Of a DNA stretch of 64,000 nucleotides, positions 33,534 to 46,000 are shown piece after piece; positions within the stretch are counted from its first letter, which is position 1, and the number at the start of each line of letters is the position of its first letter. Source of the DNA: Sitta carolinensis (taxonomy: Eukaryota; Chordata; Aves; Passeriformes; Sittidae); contig CM063290.1 in assembly GCA_032173965.1 (NCBI GenBank), forward strand, positions 8,457,501 to 8,521,500, in the 5' to 3' direction. Under the pieces are notes generated by a model that was not told where the DNA came from, did not search any database, and saw only the letters and a program-made list of their open reading frames with translations. Made by a program: the position numbers and the translations under genes.

Positions 33534-33785
33534 AATGGCTTAGGTTAAAAATATGTAATGGCTTAAACTGGTTAAAATTTGCAGTGTGTTTTCCCTCTCA
33601 AATCAAGACAAAGTTGAAATATCAAAAATGTTCATAGAATGAGAACAAAAAAGAGATTAGGAAATGTCAGATTTCACCACCGACATTTTTGATGGAAATA
33701 CTTTGACATTTGCAAACTCAAATGTTTAGTTTGTCAAACCAGATGGAAATGTCAGACTGAGACAAGTTGAAACATTAATCTGTCT
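33534..33785. repeat. AT-rich block of degenerate direct and inverted words
   Basis: TAATGGCTTA occurs twice 22 bases apart (33534 and 33556). GGAAATGTCAGA occurs at about 33660 and 33743. The inverted word TTGACATTT and related ATTTTTGATGGAAAT and GACATTTTTG words lie between them. The mix of GAAATGTCA and TTGACATTT suggests the remains of an old palindromic or internally repetitive transposon. I cannot assign a family with confidence. Confidence 0.4.
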
Positions 33786-34039
33786 GCTCATGGGAGGCTG
33801 TCACCTCCCATGGGACCCCTTTCCTAGCTGCCCCCTGGGGTCCCAGGAGCTGGCTGTGCCCTCCAGCAGAGTGGGGCTGGGGTATGTCCCTCTGGATTGA
33901 AAGCTCCAGTGTGGCTGGGCAGGCAATAACATCCAAAACCTCGGTGGAGGAAGGCCATCCATGGTGATGGGAAGGAAACAGCATATTTGGTATTAAGATG
34001 CTAATCCAAGAGACAGAAAACCACATCCCGCTCACCTGC

Positions 34040-34200
34040 TTCGATACAGATTTCACCGTGGATTTGGGCAAGTCAACCCTGCTGTGTCGTGGTTTCCCCT
34101 CTGTAAACTGGAGTAATAACTCTTCCCTGCTTCAGCTGGAGGTTGTGGGTTTAAATCCGTTACTGTTGGTGAAGTGCTCGGATGTCAGTGATGGGGGTCC
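34040..34200 (+). mobile_element. MIR-type (CORE) SINE relic, sense
   Basis: Sense MIR phrases appear in order: 'GATTTGGGCAAGTCAACCCT' (34061-34080; MIR has CCTTGGGCAAGTCACTTAACCT), 'GGTTTCCCCTCTGTAAACTGG' region (about 34090-34110; MIR CAGTTTCCCCATCTGTAAAATGGG), 'AGTAATAACTCTTCC', 'GGTTGTGGGTTTAAAT' (34141-34156; GTTGTGAGGATTAAAT) and finally 'GTGAAGTGCTCGGATGTCAG'. Spacing matches across some 140 bases, so I regard this as a genuine, old SINE copy. Its tRNA-like 5' part is weak. Old MIR copies in birds are relics that predate the bird-reptile split. Confidence 0.8.
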
Positions 34201-36338
34201 TGTGAGCCCTGCAGAGAGCTGTGCTGCGGTTTGGAGATGGCATTACGTGATGCACAGGGGAGGGCGGCTGCCAGCCCGGCAGCACTAAATCCTCACCGTG
34301 GGAGCAGCATGGGAAGTGCAGAAGTGAAACGTGGAGTGAAAGCACACAGTGTAGTGGGGACATAGGAGCATGACTGGACTCGCAGCTCAGCACTGGGTTT
34401 GTCTGGGAGAAGGGAGTTCAGGAGCCCCAGCCACCAGCATCCCAAGGCCATCAGGGTGCTGGTGTGCCCCAGTTCTGAGGGTGGCTGTAATCCTGGCGAG
34501 AGCTGGGCTTTGCCCATCCCACCCACCACCACCTGAGTACTTCTTTTTTTAATTTTCTTTCCACCTTCTCTTCTGCTGGTTGCAGGAAGTGTTTGAGAAG
34601 AAAAGACAGAAGGATGTGTTTGAATTAAGAAACACTTCTTGGAATAGCAATTCACTGAAGTCGCTTTTATTGTATTTTGTTATTGTCTGGCTAAAAAAAT
34701 TGCCAGTATTTTTATCTGCTCTTACATTAATGTGCTAGGCTGAAGGCTGTAGGTGAAACACGACTCATTGCATGGACAAACCTCTCATCTTCTATTGCTT
34801 TGTGGACCAAAACTACAGGGTAAACCAGCAAAACTGTCCCTGCTCTCCTACCCGTAGAAATACCTCAGGCACTGGCCTCTGTTAGTGATGCCTTCCTGCT
34901 GTTGAGTTTTCTTGCCTATAATTATCAAAACCTCTGAACTATTTAAGTCTCCAATTGCTCTTTAGGGCTGGTGACCCCCAGAGCTGCCCTCACCTCGTGA
35001 AAGGGCAGCAAAGGCTGTGGGGTGAAGGCAGCCCATGATGCTCTGTCCCTGCTGCTGTGTGGGCTGTCTCATGGTGGTTATTAATGCCTCTCCTTTGCTT
35101 ACCCAAGTGCTTAGATGGTTCAATACATTTTCAGACCTGTCCTTACACTATTGTTGGGAAAGATTCATTAGGACTTTAGCTGGAAATTACAGTGACAGAG
35201 CTGGGTAATTTATGGCTTTTCTTAAGGGTTGTGCAATTATTCAATAAGTGTCTTTCCTTCCTCTACCTCCCACCCGCCACTTGTTGGAAATAAATATTGA
35301 ATTTATTTGCAGAAAAGTATCCATTGACAAAGCTGTGAATGGATGGGAAAAGCCCGGCAAGGCTCTTTGGGTCTCTTTACTTACTTTCCCTGTGGGGATG
35401 AGCACTCCCTCCCCTGCTCCTGGCTGTGTGTGTGTTGCTTCCTTGGCCCTGTTGCCACCAGGTCTTTCCCGTCTGATCCTCACAAGATCCCTGCTCACCC
35501 CAGACTGCCCAGTGGTGTCCAGTTTGGTGTATTTATTGCTTTTCCTCTCTCTCCCAACCTGTCATGGGAAGCTCCCCAAAGCCAGTGCTGGTTCTGGAGT
35601 GCCCAGCTCTCAAAGCAAAGCTCCCACCAAAGCCTGGTGTCTCTCAAGTGTCAAAGCTGCTTGTTAGGACCCTGCTTGCATCAGTCCCGAAGCCCTGGGG
35701 CCAACCCCTGCCCCCCGCAGGGATCCCTTGTTCAGTGACTGATGCCTCTCAACATCTGCATCTCTTTCGAGGGAATTCCAGATCTTTTTCACTTCCAAGC
35801 ACCCACTGATGGGACCTGTTAATGCTGATGAAGTCCAGCCCCAGCTCCACAGTTCCTCTTCACTGGTTTGGGCAGCACCAGAGAGAGGAGAGAAGCAGGG
35901 AGCTGGGGCCATCCCCAGCTGAGCAAGGAAGCAGCTTGCCCAGTCCCAGGAGGGTGACAGCATCAGGGTCAGGCACCGTGTGGATCTCACCAGACCGGCT
36001 GGTCCCGCTGAACCTGGGCTGCACGTGGGACTCCCCACCTTCCCGGTCTGCCTCAGAGCAGCTATCTTCTGGGGCAGCTGATCCCTGCAGGGGCAGCCAC
36101 ATGGCATTTCACCTCACATTGCTGCCAGGTTATTCAGCTGGATAACCTCCTGCCAGGCCCCATTGGGCTCTTGCCCTGGGAGATGGGGAGAGTCCCTCTG
36201 AGGGCAATCCCAGCCTGCAAAATCAGGCTCTTGCTCAGCAGTTCCTGACAGAGGAGATGCTTACCCTCACCTGACAGACCTCGTTCATCTGCACTGATCC
36301 CCTTGCCTAACCGTGGAAAGGGTTCCTCTGTGCCTGTG
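34201..36338. other. Unique non-coding DNA
   Basis: No gene or transposon recognised. Includes an AT-rich unique stretch at about 34620-35300. Overlapping frames up to 147 codons (35664-36107, minus) have no domain. Confidence 0.5.
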
Positions 36339-36400
36339 CAGCCCTGGGCTAAAGTGAAACTGAAATGCTTCACTCTACCAAAGTGAAGCATCCAGGGCTG
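36339..36400. repeat. Bulged 19-bp inverted repeat (hairpin)
   Basis: The right arm AGTGAAGCATCCAGGGCTG (36382-36400) is continuous. Its complement on the left is split into CAGCCCTGG (36339-36347) and ATGCTTCACT (36365-36374) by 17 extra bases (36348-36364). The loop is CTACCAA (36375-36381). All 19 pairs are Watson-Crick. The bulge carries GAAACTGAAA (36356-36365), which fits the GAAANNGAAA core of interferon-regulatory-factor sites. Confidence 0.85.
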
Positions 36401-36539
36401 AGCATGGCACCCTCTAATCCCACTGCAATGGGATTGCTATGCAGGGGTGCCATCGATGGAGGTATTGGCACCACAGCATTTCCCGTTATCTCTCCTGTTC
36501 CTTTGTGCTTTAACATTCTGTTTGAATTAGTGGGGCCTG

Positions 36540-36965
36540 TTCCTTGCAGCGTGCATGACTACGCATTTGTCTACTTTGGATTTCATCCGCCATTGACTGG
36601 CCCATCCATCAAGCTCTTTTCAGGCCTTTTGAAGTTCCCTGTAGCCTTTGCTTGTTCTGAATGCTCTCTGCAGTTTGGGTCCTCTGCCAGGTTTTTCTTA
36701 CGACATTTTTCATTCTCCTTTTGCAGATCATTAAGGCATCTCTTTAACACCCGTGGTATTGACACAAAAACTTGGGGAGCCTCCCCATGGGTACCATAGC
36801 CTTCTGGAAGGTAGCCCTCCTTAATATAGGCTGTTTTGCCTCTTTGCTTCCAACCATTAGTGTTACTTTTTCCATTTGCTTTGCAAGCATTTAATTCCCT
36901 TAATAGTTTCTCGTAAGGGACCCTTGTCAAAGGGCTTTGAAACCCCAAACACATGATGTCAAGTA
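36540..36965 (-). mobile_element. Ancient CR1 LINE ORF2 relic (reverse transcriptase), antisense
   Basis: On the minus strand the start 'DIMCLGFQSPLTRVPY' (36915-36960) aligns with DVVYLDFQKAFDKVPH of CR1 reverse transcriptase, followed by 'EKLLRELNA' for QRLLRKLRA. At the other end, after a frame change, 'WRMKSKVDKCVVMH' (36552-36592) aligns with WQMKFNVDKCKVMH, which lies downstream of the FADD motif. The distance between the two is shorter than in an intact element (about 370 bases against roughly 500), so an internal piece with the catalytic FADD appears deleted. A 124-codon open frame survives by chance (36583-36954), but it is a relic, not a working enzyme. Confidence 0.75.
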
Positions 36966-39900
36966 GGTCTCCTTAGATTGCCCTCCTGACAATGGAAGAA
37001 AGCATCCCAGCAGATAGAGGCATGAACCCCTTTCAGGAAGCCAGGACTGCTTGCTACTTTCTTACTTAGTTAATTTACAGGTTTTAAAATTCAGCTTCTT
37101 ACAAGCACCTTCATCTCTAACCACCGACTCAGTTCTCACAGCCCTAAAGAGAGTCGTGTCTCCATGCCTGCCAGAGAGCAGGCTATTTCCCTCACTGGCT
37201 CTTTTGTTAGCAGCCAGGTCACTTGGCAAGTGAGAGCCAGCAGAGCCTTCGGGTATTTCGCTTTCAACTTCAGAAGCTTTGTGCTGGCCAGACTCGTACA
37301 ATTTCTGCTCCTTTGGCATGGCTCTTTGTAGAAATATTTCATTGTTATCACCTGAAAATAATGGGTATCTCTGCTATCCCTGCTAGGCATCAGCTGGTCT
37401 GAAAGAAAACCCTCCTTGGCTCTCCTACAACACCTTAGCCTGCCCTGGCTCTTCCCATCACACCCGGTGATGCCGATGCCGGCAAGTCAAGTCACGCAGC
37501 AGAGCCGAGGGAGCAGGATGGGGCTGATAAGATCCCTGCCGAGGCTGGGCTGGCTCTGCACTACAGGTACAGGGTAAAAACCTGTTTCACCCACCTCGGG
37601 TGATTCATGCCTCTCCACTCCTGTGAATCATCCTGGCTGTTGTGTAAGGCCTATGCTGCTCGTGTGGCAGGGATGTATTTTCTGTGGCTTTTATGAAGTT
37701 CTGCACAATTTATACGTGCTGCTTCTTCCTTAAAACATTTGCACTCTTTATTCAAGGCTTTAGGATTTATGGTCCCCTTTACCTGGGACACTGGGAATGG
37801 TATCAACCAGTGGGATGATCCTTGGGCCAAGACACTGTTTATTGTTATCAAAAACAATCCTGCTCTGCAGAAATTCCTGACCACAAGGAATGGAAAACTG
37901 CTGTTTTTCTCTCCAACACCTATGCCCATGAATCTTTAAACAGGAGGAATTATTTCCCCGAATACTGTGCATTGAAGACATTTAACTCTAAGAATATGTG
38001 ACAGCTCATCAGACAAGGAAGCGAGATGGGTTTGGGGCTGTAGAGGGAACACCAAGTACCTTTGCTGGGAACAGCCACTCTGCTGGGAATTCCCGCAGCT
38101 GCCAGGCAGGAAAACCAACCATGTTTAGTAATGGGGTAACCCCTCTCCTACCCAGGGGTACCCTGTGCCCAAGCAGCCGGGGGAATTCCCTGGTGCAACC
38201 GCTCACACTGGCCAGGGCTTGAGGTTTTGTGTTTTTAAAACAGTGTGTGGCAACTTTTGCCTCAACTTCTCCAGACAGACCTTTTGTGCCAGATTACCTG
38301 TCTAGCTGGGCTCTTATCGATGTGTTTATCACTGCCGCCTCTCGCTGTCAGCACTGTTTATAGGCAGGGGAACCGAAACCCTATGCTAAGAAATTTCCTC
38401 CTCCTCTTTTCTTTCAAATCTGCATCTGTTCCAGACTGCCTTTCATTAGAGACCACATGAAAGACAAAATAATCCCAGGCTATCAAGCACAGAAACCTTT
38501 GCAAGGTAAACTCCTCTCTGCTGGTAAATAAGGCACACCCTGGCTGGGGCTCTGCCCTGGCACCCAGGGAGGTCCTGTCCAGCCCCTGTCACCTGCATCC
38601 CTATTTCTGGGTACCTGCAACACCTTCAACACCCACCAAGGCATTTGCAGACCCACAGTGAAAATTCAGAGTGCAAAGTAATGTTGGACCCCAGGGATCT
38701 CTTCCTGCACCTGCACCCCTGTTGTTGTGGTGGTGCACAGCAAATGCCCTCAGGGAGGCTTGGGCAGGGGGGATGCATTCCGTGCCTTTTTTACCTGTTG
38801 TAAAAATATTTGTAGAGTTGCAGCAGGCTGTAAAGAGCAATTTTTGGGGAGGGAGGAGCAGGGCTGATACCGATTAGGCAGGAAATGGCTCAGTGTGGAT
38901 GGCATCCATATGGGAGAGCTGATAGATTTGGCGTCTTGAAGGCATCCCTTGATGGATCCACTGATAACCTGGCAGCAAAACAGACCTGGGCTTTCTGATT
39001 CCCTGCCAGCAGCTGAGCTGCAGCCTGCTTGCTTGGCCTTCATTAACACCTTTCTGCCATGAGAACTTGTTGCCCTGGCCTGGGGACCAGTGGCCCCATG
39101 GAATCCCTGGGGGCTCAGCTGGCCAGTCCCCACTGTGCTGCCTGCCGGGGATGCTGCTTCAGCTCCTTCCCTTTGAAGGCTCAGTGTGAAATCTGGTCGG
39201 AGTTTAGGGAGGCAGAAGGGCAGCTTGCAGAGCAGTCTGTGTCCTTGGGATGAAAAAGCTTCATCTTGCAGCTCTGGAAAGAATCAGTGCATTTCCAGGC
39301 TGGGCTCCTGCCTTCCATTGGAGACAGATGGGGAGTGCAAAACATGGGGAAGGCGTCCGGCTGCTCCCACCACGCAGGGGACCAACTCTCAGGCATGGAT
39401 CCTGCTCCTTGTCTTTCTCTGGGTAGTTTAATTTCATGGCCCACCTTTCATGCACATCCATAGTGTTCAAAGCCAGCATGGAGGTGGTGGGAAGCCAGTG
39501 GCCCAGATGTGTCACTGGAGACCCTCAGAGTGACTGGGAACCCAGTGAGGCCTTCCTGGGCCAAGGAGTGCTGGTGCATCCTACTCCGTAGTGACTTTCC
39601 CCCTCTGGAAATTGGCAGCAAAACCAAGAGGATTTCAGAGAAAAATAAAGACGTAGCAGGATGATGAATGGAAAGGAAGCAAGATGGAGAGAATGGTCAT
39701 GTAGCAGAGGACAATGGTCCCTTGCAGAGATGAACTGGAGACTTTGGAGGCAGAAGTCATTCTGTGTGCCTGTTGGTGCTTAGTGCTGCTGAGGGTCTGT
39801 AGCCTCCTTCACCAGCTCCTACCAGGTTGATCAAACACAAAACATGAGACTGAACTCTGGTATGGTTTGGCAGGAAAGTTTTTTGCACAGGCATAATTGC

Positions 39901-42789
39901 CTCCTGCATGACTCACTGGGTAATTCTTTTGGGGGTAAAAACCTGTCAGCAAAGTTGTTCTTCCTTTTGTGCTTCCAAACAGGTCAAGATCAGTGGATTC
40001 TCCTGACACCCACCTCCTTGAACTCCCCATCCCTCCCTCCCTCAAGCACCCATGGAGTTTCCTGGTGAAGTGTGACTGGGCTCTCCTGTGCTGTTGACGA
40101 ATTTGTGCCCAGATTAAAATGAAGCTCTTGTAGCAGAAGGTGAGCTATGTAATGACTGCCCTAAAGCTGCCCAGGGTTACAGCAAACATGATGGTTAAAA
40201 TAGATCCCCCAAAAGTGCAGGCCGCCCTTCCACTCACTGGCTGCATTAGCCACAGCAAGAGCTGCTTGCTCCTGCTCCAGGGTCACAGCCTCCTCAGCCG
40301 AGAGTTGGGACAGTAATTTCCCTGTGGTTATTTCTGTGATAACTTATTTCAAGATTTTATGATGCTTACACATTGGACAACATCTTAAAACGTAATTCAG
40401 GCCTTAACTGGCTTTAAATGTGTGTGATTTTACAGGGATGTGTAAAGCATTTTTAAGTGTTGGTAAATTCCAGGGACTGGAGCTGTGGACAGATGGGGAG
40501 GGATGGAGGGTCCAGCCCAAAAATGCTTTTGGAGACACAGGCTGGGAACCAGCAATTGGGAGCTGTTTACAACCACAAGGAGCTATGTAGTTTGAGCAGG
40601 TTGTAGACCACATAGCAAAATGTTTATGGGGAGGGAATCTGCACCTCCTCTTCCCCTTAAAATTGGTTTAATTTGTTTGAATTAGCTGTGTAGTCAAGCC
40701 CTTGATACTGAGACACAAGACTTTCTGTGGCAGGGAGATGGCTCCCAGGTGCTGGAAATAAAAGGGAGCATATGAACTGGACTGAAATTGTGTTCCTCAG
40801 GAACATCAATCAGCATGGCAGGAACTGGCCATGTGAACTGTCTTGTGCTGTTGAACAATCCTCTACCAACTCCTTTCTGCTGGGAAGGTGGCTGCTCCAC
40901 TCCTGCTGCCCCATTAAAGCAGCAGGTGTGGGTGTGAGGCAAACTCGACCCTGGGGATTGTTGGGTAGGGGATGGGTGTGCAGCAGTGAAATAGGGCTGC
41001 AGCCACCCCACCTCTTGCCTGGGGCAGGCACAGGATCTGGCAGAGCCCTGGTGGCTCCAGTCTCTCAGGCAAGGCTGTGTGGCCACGCAGGGGACAGGTT
41101 TGCTGCCACATGCGTTACACAGCAGTTGAGTGAGGACAGCGCACCGAGGGTGGCTTGCAGAGGTGGGTAGGGAGGGTTCTGTCAGGTGCTACTCCCTTCC
41201 CTAATGAGCAGGAGGCACGGCTCTGGCTGGGATTGGATTTGCCAATACTGACAGAACCAGGGCTGCTCACACAGCAAGAGGCAGCCAGGCGGAGCATGCT
41301 GGTGAGATCGAGCTGGGATTTGGTTCTTGTCCTTCACAAGCAACAAGGTGCTTTGGGTAAGCAAACCTGATCCTGTGACAAGGAGCTGATCAGTGAGGAG
41401 TGCTCCAGGAATGGTGCTGCTTCCAAGCAGGGAGGCAGGAGGACTGTCCCAAGCAAACTGGCTGTTTCAGGTGAAGTCTTGGTGAGCAGAGCTTGGGGAG
41501 GTGGGAGCTGCACAGATGTGGCACCAGCCTGTGTGCCCTCATCTCCAGCAGGCAAGGAGATCCGTGGGTGTTTGTGTTTGTAGAAATAACACTCTTGTCT
41601 TGCTCTTTCCTTTCGTGAGGGTGTGGGCATTTGACTGAAATGCAATCCCAGGAAAGGCCGAGGATTTTGGCTGTTGTTGCAGGCACATAAGGAAGATGTT
41701 ATTGTCAAGTGCACCCCTCCACCCAGGCAAGAGGTGTTGCAGAGGTGGCTGGAGGCTGCAGGGAGACAGGGGAGGTAGGGGAACCCCTGGGCAAGGCAGG
41801 GTGGCAGCAGAGAATCTGGGGCAGCTCTTTGGCAGGCAGTCTGCCATCACAACAGCACCCATGGCCAGGCTGGCCTGGATGCCAACATCTCTTTCTGCCA
41901 GGCTTGGATGATGCAGCTGCCAGTCTCATCACCAAAGCCCATGTGAGATTTCCTGCCTCCATCTCTTCCAAAAAAAGCAACTTCCAGCCCACGGGAGAAA
42001 ACGCAGTGTAACGGCAGAGACGCTGTGATGATGCATCGTCTCACCGACACCTACCCGCGTCTGCAGGAGGAGGAGGGACCCGCCCGGGCAGCCCTGGACC
42101 CTGCTGCAGGGGACGAGGCGTGGGGGCAGCTGTGGCCATCCAGTTTATTGACGCTGGGAGCTTTCAGAATCCCATCAGTGGAACAGGAGAGTGTGTGATT
42201 GACATCCCTCCAAAGGAGACTGCTCCAAGAGACACCCCAAGAAAGCTTCATATGAAGCCCCTTGGGGATGGGCAGAGGTGGGGGATCCCATTCTCATGGA
42301 CAGCTGATGCCCATGAAATGCACTCAACTCCTCCAAGGTTGCCCCCAAGGGTCAGTGAGGAGCTGGGAACCAGTGAGACTGTTCTGAGCTCTGGCCATGT
42401 GCTGCCAGCAAGAGCAGAGCGGCCCGAACACATGAGCTGTGCACCCAGAAATACGCTGGAGGGAGCCTGGGGGTGGGCTGTGAATTTGGGGAGGGCTCCA
42501 TCTCTGAGTTTCCTGCAGGGCAGGTTTGCAGGCAGAGGGGAGCATCTTAGAGAGGTAACAAAGTGCTGACAAGAAAGTTTGTTTTTCTGAAGGGTGTTTC
42601 ACAGCTCCCTGTGGAGCTGTCCTTGGGGACAGGGGAGCACCGAGGCAGGGGAGCACCCCACAGCGCCGGGGGCTGGTCTCTCTCACAGGAAAGAGCGCAG
42701 GAGATGCTGGCTGTTGGTACGAGTGCAGCCCGGCTCCTCCATAAGGAAGTGATTGAAGCTTTCACGATCTGTTTAAGCAGTGACATATG
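36966..42789. other. Unique non-coding DNA, no gene seen
   Basis: No coding exon, RNA gene or recognisable repeat apart from possible further decayed CR1 up to about 37130. A small CpG cluster is at 42040-42120. Frames of up to 149 codons overlap on both strands and lack domains. Confidence 0.5.
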
Positions 42790-43040
42790 TTTCCTGCAGG
42801 CGCTGCGTGCTGCATGCCAGCGGATGAGATACGGCCCCGCGTCCCTGCCTGGCTCTGCCAGGGGTAGGGCTGGCCCCATCCCCACGGCCGCGTTTGATAC
42901 AGCCACGGCCGTCGCTGCCTGTGTGGGAAGGGGAAATTGCTCCCACGGCAAAAGGAAATAAACATGAGGAGACCAGCCTTGACAAAAAGCGTGCGTTTCT
43001 CTGGTCTGGGGCCCCGCTGCAGGCGAGAGCCACATGATGC
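42790..43040. promoter_or_regulatory. CpG-dense patch
   Basis: About 20 CpGs in 250 bases by eye (for example CACGGCCGCGTTTG near 42883 and GATGCGCGGTGG near 43036). No exon can be linked to it. Confidence 0.25.
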
Positions 43041-46000
43041 GCGGTGGGGCTGGGATGAGGGAGGGGAAGCTGGGGCTGCGGTGATGTCTGCAAACTCCCT
43101 CTCATTTACAGCGGGTCCCTCCCTCCAGGTCTCAGGTTTCAGCTCTGAGACATCAGAGGAACCAGTGCCAGGGGAGTTGTGAGGTATGGAAAAGGTCTAA
43201 CTGCCCAGGCCATCGAGCCCAGGTGAGGCGCTCCACCAAATTTAGAAGCAGCCAAAGTGGGCTGAGTGATTTCCCTGGGGAGGGGACTCTCCTCTGGAAA
43301 TTGCAGCGGCTGAGCATCCAGGCACTGATACTGAGAGGCTTGCATGGATTCCAGATCCATCCTCACTTGCACACCTCAGCTCTTTCTGTCCCATCCTTCA
43401 GCACTGGGGAAGTAATTCAGAAGATAAAAGATTGACTGGGGACCTTGGGCCAGGAGCGTGCCAAGCTCATGGAGTGCTGGGGATGCCATGAACTGGGCAG
43501 GCTGGGGGTGGCCATGACATCAGGCAACTGTGAAACCATGAGCAAGAGAATTTGGACATCATTCAGGAGCTGAAAGCAGGTGATGGTCCCTAGGTCTGAG
43601 AAGGGTGTAAGCAGCCAGGGTCTGTGGGAACCTTTGCCAGTAATTGAGGCCATGCAAGGGGCTTAGCTGGAGAAAGGGGAGAAGGCAAAGTGTTGGAAAA
43701 GATGCATGGCTGCGGGCTGCCAGAAGGGATGCAGGCCCTGCTGAGGGGCAAGATCCATGGTGGCTGGTGAGGCTGACCCTCACCCAGACACCCAGCAGCC
43801 TCCAGCCTAAAAATTGGATGAGCCTAAAAATTGATTTGTGGCAGAGGTTGTAAACTTGGTGTGAGAGTGAGAGAGGGAAGGGATGAAGAGGCTTTACAGT
43901 TGAGCTGAAAGCCCCGAGAGCTTCTTTGTGATTCCTAAGGACCCGTGTCTCCCCTGGCATCAGTAGCCTGTTGACTATACTGACAGAAAAAAAGACAGCC
44001 AGAAACAGGGCTTCCCATCCCTTACTGGGGATTTTGGCTTTAAAACATAGCCTTCTTCCTTAGCTACAGGGCAGAGAGCCCTACAGCCTCCCTGTGCTGC
44101 AGGGCCAGCTCCGTAGTTGTCCCATTAGCTCCTACATCCTTCAGCAGTGAGGCACCAGGCAAGCCAGTGCTCACTCCAGAGCAGCACTAGTCCATCCTCA
44201 CCGTGTGCCATCCCAACAAGGAGGAGCGATTTTATGAAAGGACTTTTGTCCTTCTGAAGTTTTCTTAGAGAATGCTTTTATACCCTCATTTCTCCACATT
44301 GGTTGCATTGATCTGCAAGATTAAAGGCATTTCTTGGAGTACTGGGGAATATCTCCTTGCCTGGTGCTTGCCCGGGTTCAGGAACCTCCAGCTTCTGCCT
44401 GGTAGTGTTAGTGCAGGATGTCAAATGATACCTTGCTCCAGGAGGCTGCACTGAGTCGATAGGACACTTTGAGCACATGTGTGTTGTGGCAGGGGCTGTT
44501 TTGTCAGGGATGGGCGTCACCCGCGTGAAGTTTCATGGCTGCGGCAGCAGCCAGAACTCTCCTGTCTGCACAGCCAGGGCTTTCTCTGCAGGTTTCAGAC
44601 ATCCAGGCCCGTGTTTGTTAGCAGGTAGCCAAGGTTTGCTGTGACTCAGTGCAGCCGTTTGCTCCAGCACTGGATTACCTTCACACATTACAAATCAGTG
44701 CCGAGTTTCTCCACGGTTTTGGCACTGGGCAGGTGCCTGGAGCACGTCGCAGGGAGGAAAAGGCTGTGGGAGGCGGAGCAGGTGAACTTCACTCTTCCAG
44801 CTCTGGAACAAAGCTCCTACTCCTGGCTGTAGCCTTTGTAAGGAGAGATGACGTTCTCTGCCCTGCTGGCAGCACCGCAGTGAGCTCTGCAGTGCCATGG
44901 CTCTGCTCAGGCACGTGGAGCATCACGACAGTGGGGCTGCTTTCCCCAAAAGCTGCTCCCTGGCAGGCACTGAGGCAGCCCACACAGAGCAGCGGTTGAT
45001 TGTTCTCCATGCAACTGCTAGAGATGCCTAAATAATTCATTAATTGTTTGGGGAAACAAAAATATTGTGCAGTGAGTAATTTCTTGCCAGTGATGTTGTG
45101 CGCAGCTGAAGCAGCTCACAGGCAACTACAACTGTGCAGTGTTTGTGGGACATCGTGGGCCCAGGCTTTTCTCCTCTGACTTTTTATTCCTTTTTTTTTT
45201 CCCACTTAAACTGTCCTGACTCTGTCCCTGCACGAACATGAAGGTTTATTGTTTCTCAGGGAAGTGGGGTGAGGTGGTTGAAACAGAGCATGGGCTGGTA
45301 GCAGGGGATGTGGGGGGCAGGCAGGGGCTCATGAGACCACCACAGCCTTGCTTGGCCTGGCTCTTTGCATTGCACATGGGAGCCATGGGCACACACAAAT
45401 TTCTTCTGCCAAAACCTCATTTCCAGCAGTGGGACTGGTGGCACCAAGCCAGGCAGAGCCCTCCCCAGCCAGTCCCCATGCACTGATGACAAAGAGCTCC
45501 AGGAAACCCATCCCAGACCCAGCGTGGGCAGGGGAAGGATGCAAGAGCTTCATGCTGATAGCAATGACAAGGAACTCCTGTTTCTCCAAAGGCATCTGGG
45601 AAATGTCCCCAGCTGTCTGTTCCTGGCTGTTGCAGTGCCAGAGGCGGCAGGCTGAAAGCAGGGCCCCAGCTCTCTGTGGGTGCCCTGGGGCATGGGGCAG
45701 GAAGGTCCCTGAACTGCTCTGGGCAAGCATCACCCCAGGGCTGAGTTTTGGACATGGTGGGAAGTTCGTGCCGCAGCACTAATCTGCGACTTGTGTGGGT
45801 TCCTGGAGGAAGCCCATGCTGCATCCCCTGCAGCTCCTGCTTGTCACTCTGTTAAATTTCCATTTTAACGTAGAAAACAGCTGTTTTCATGGTACCTCTG
45901 TGTTATTTACACAGTCATGCATTCAATCCCTGCTGAAAACCATGTTATGCTCTCCAGCAGCGCCCCGTTGTCTCGCAGGTACTGAGTGCGAGGCTGGGGA

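Noticed and set aside
34141..34160. tRNA B-box-like GGGTTTAAATCC
   Set aside because: No A box, acceptor stem or anticodon arm. It belongs to the MIR 3' core region.
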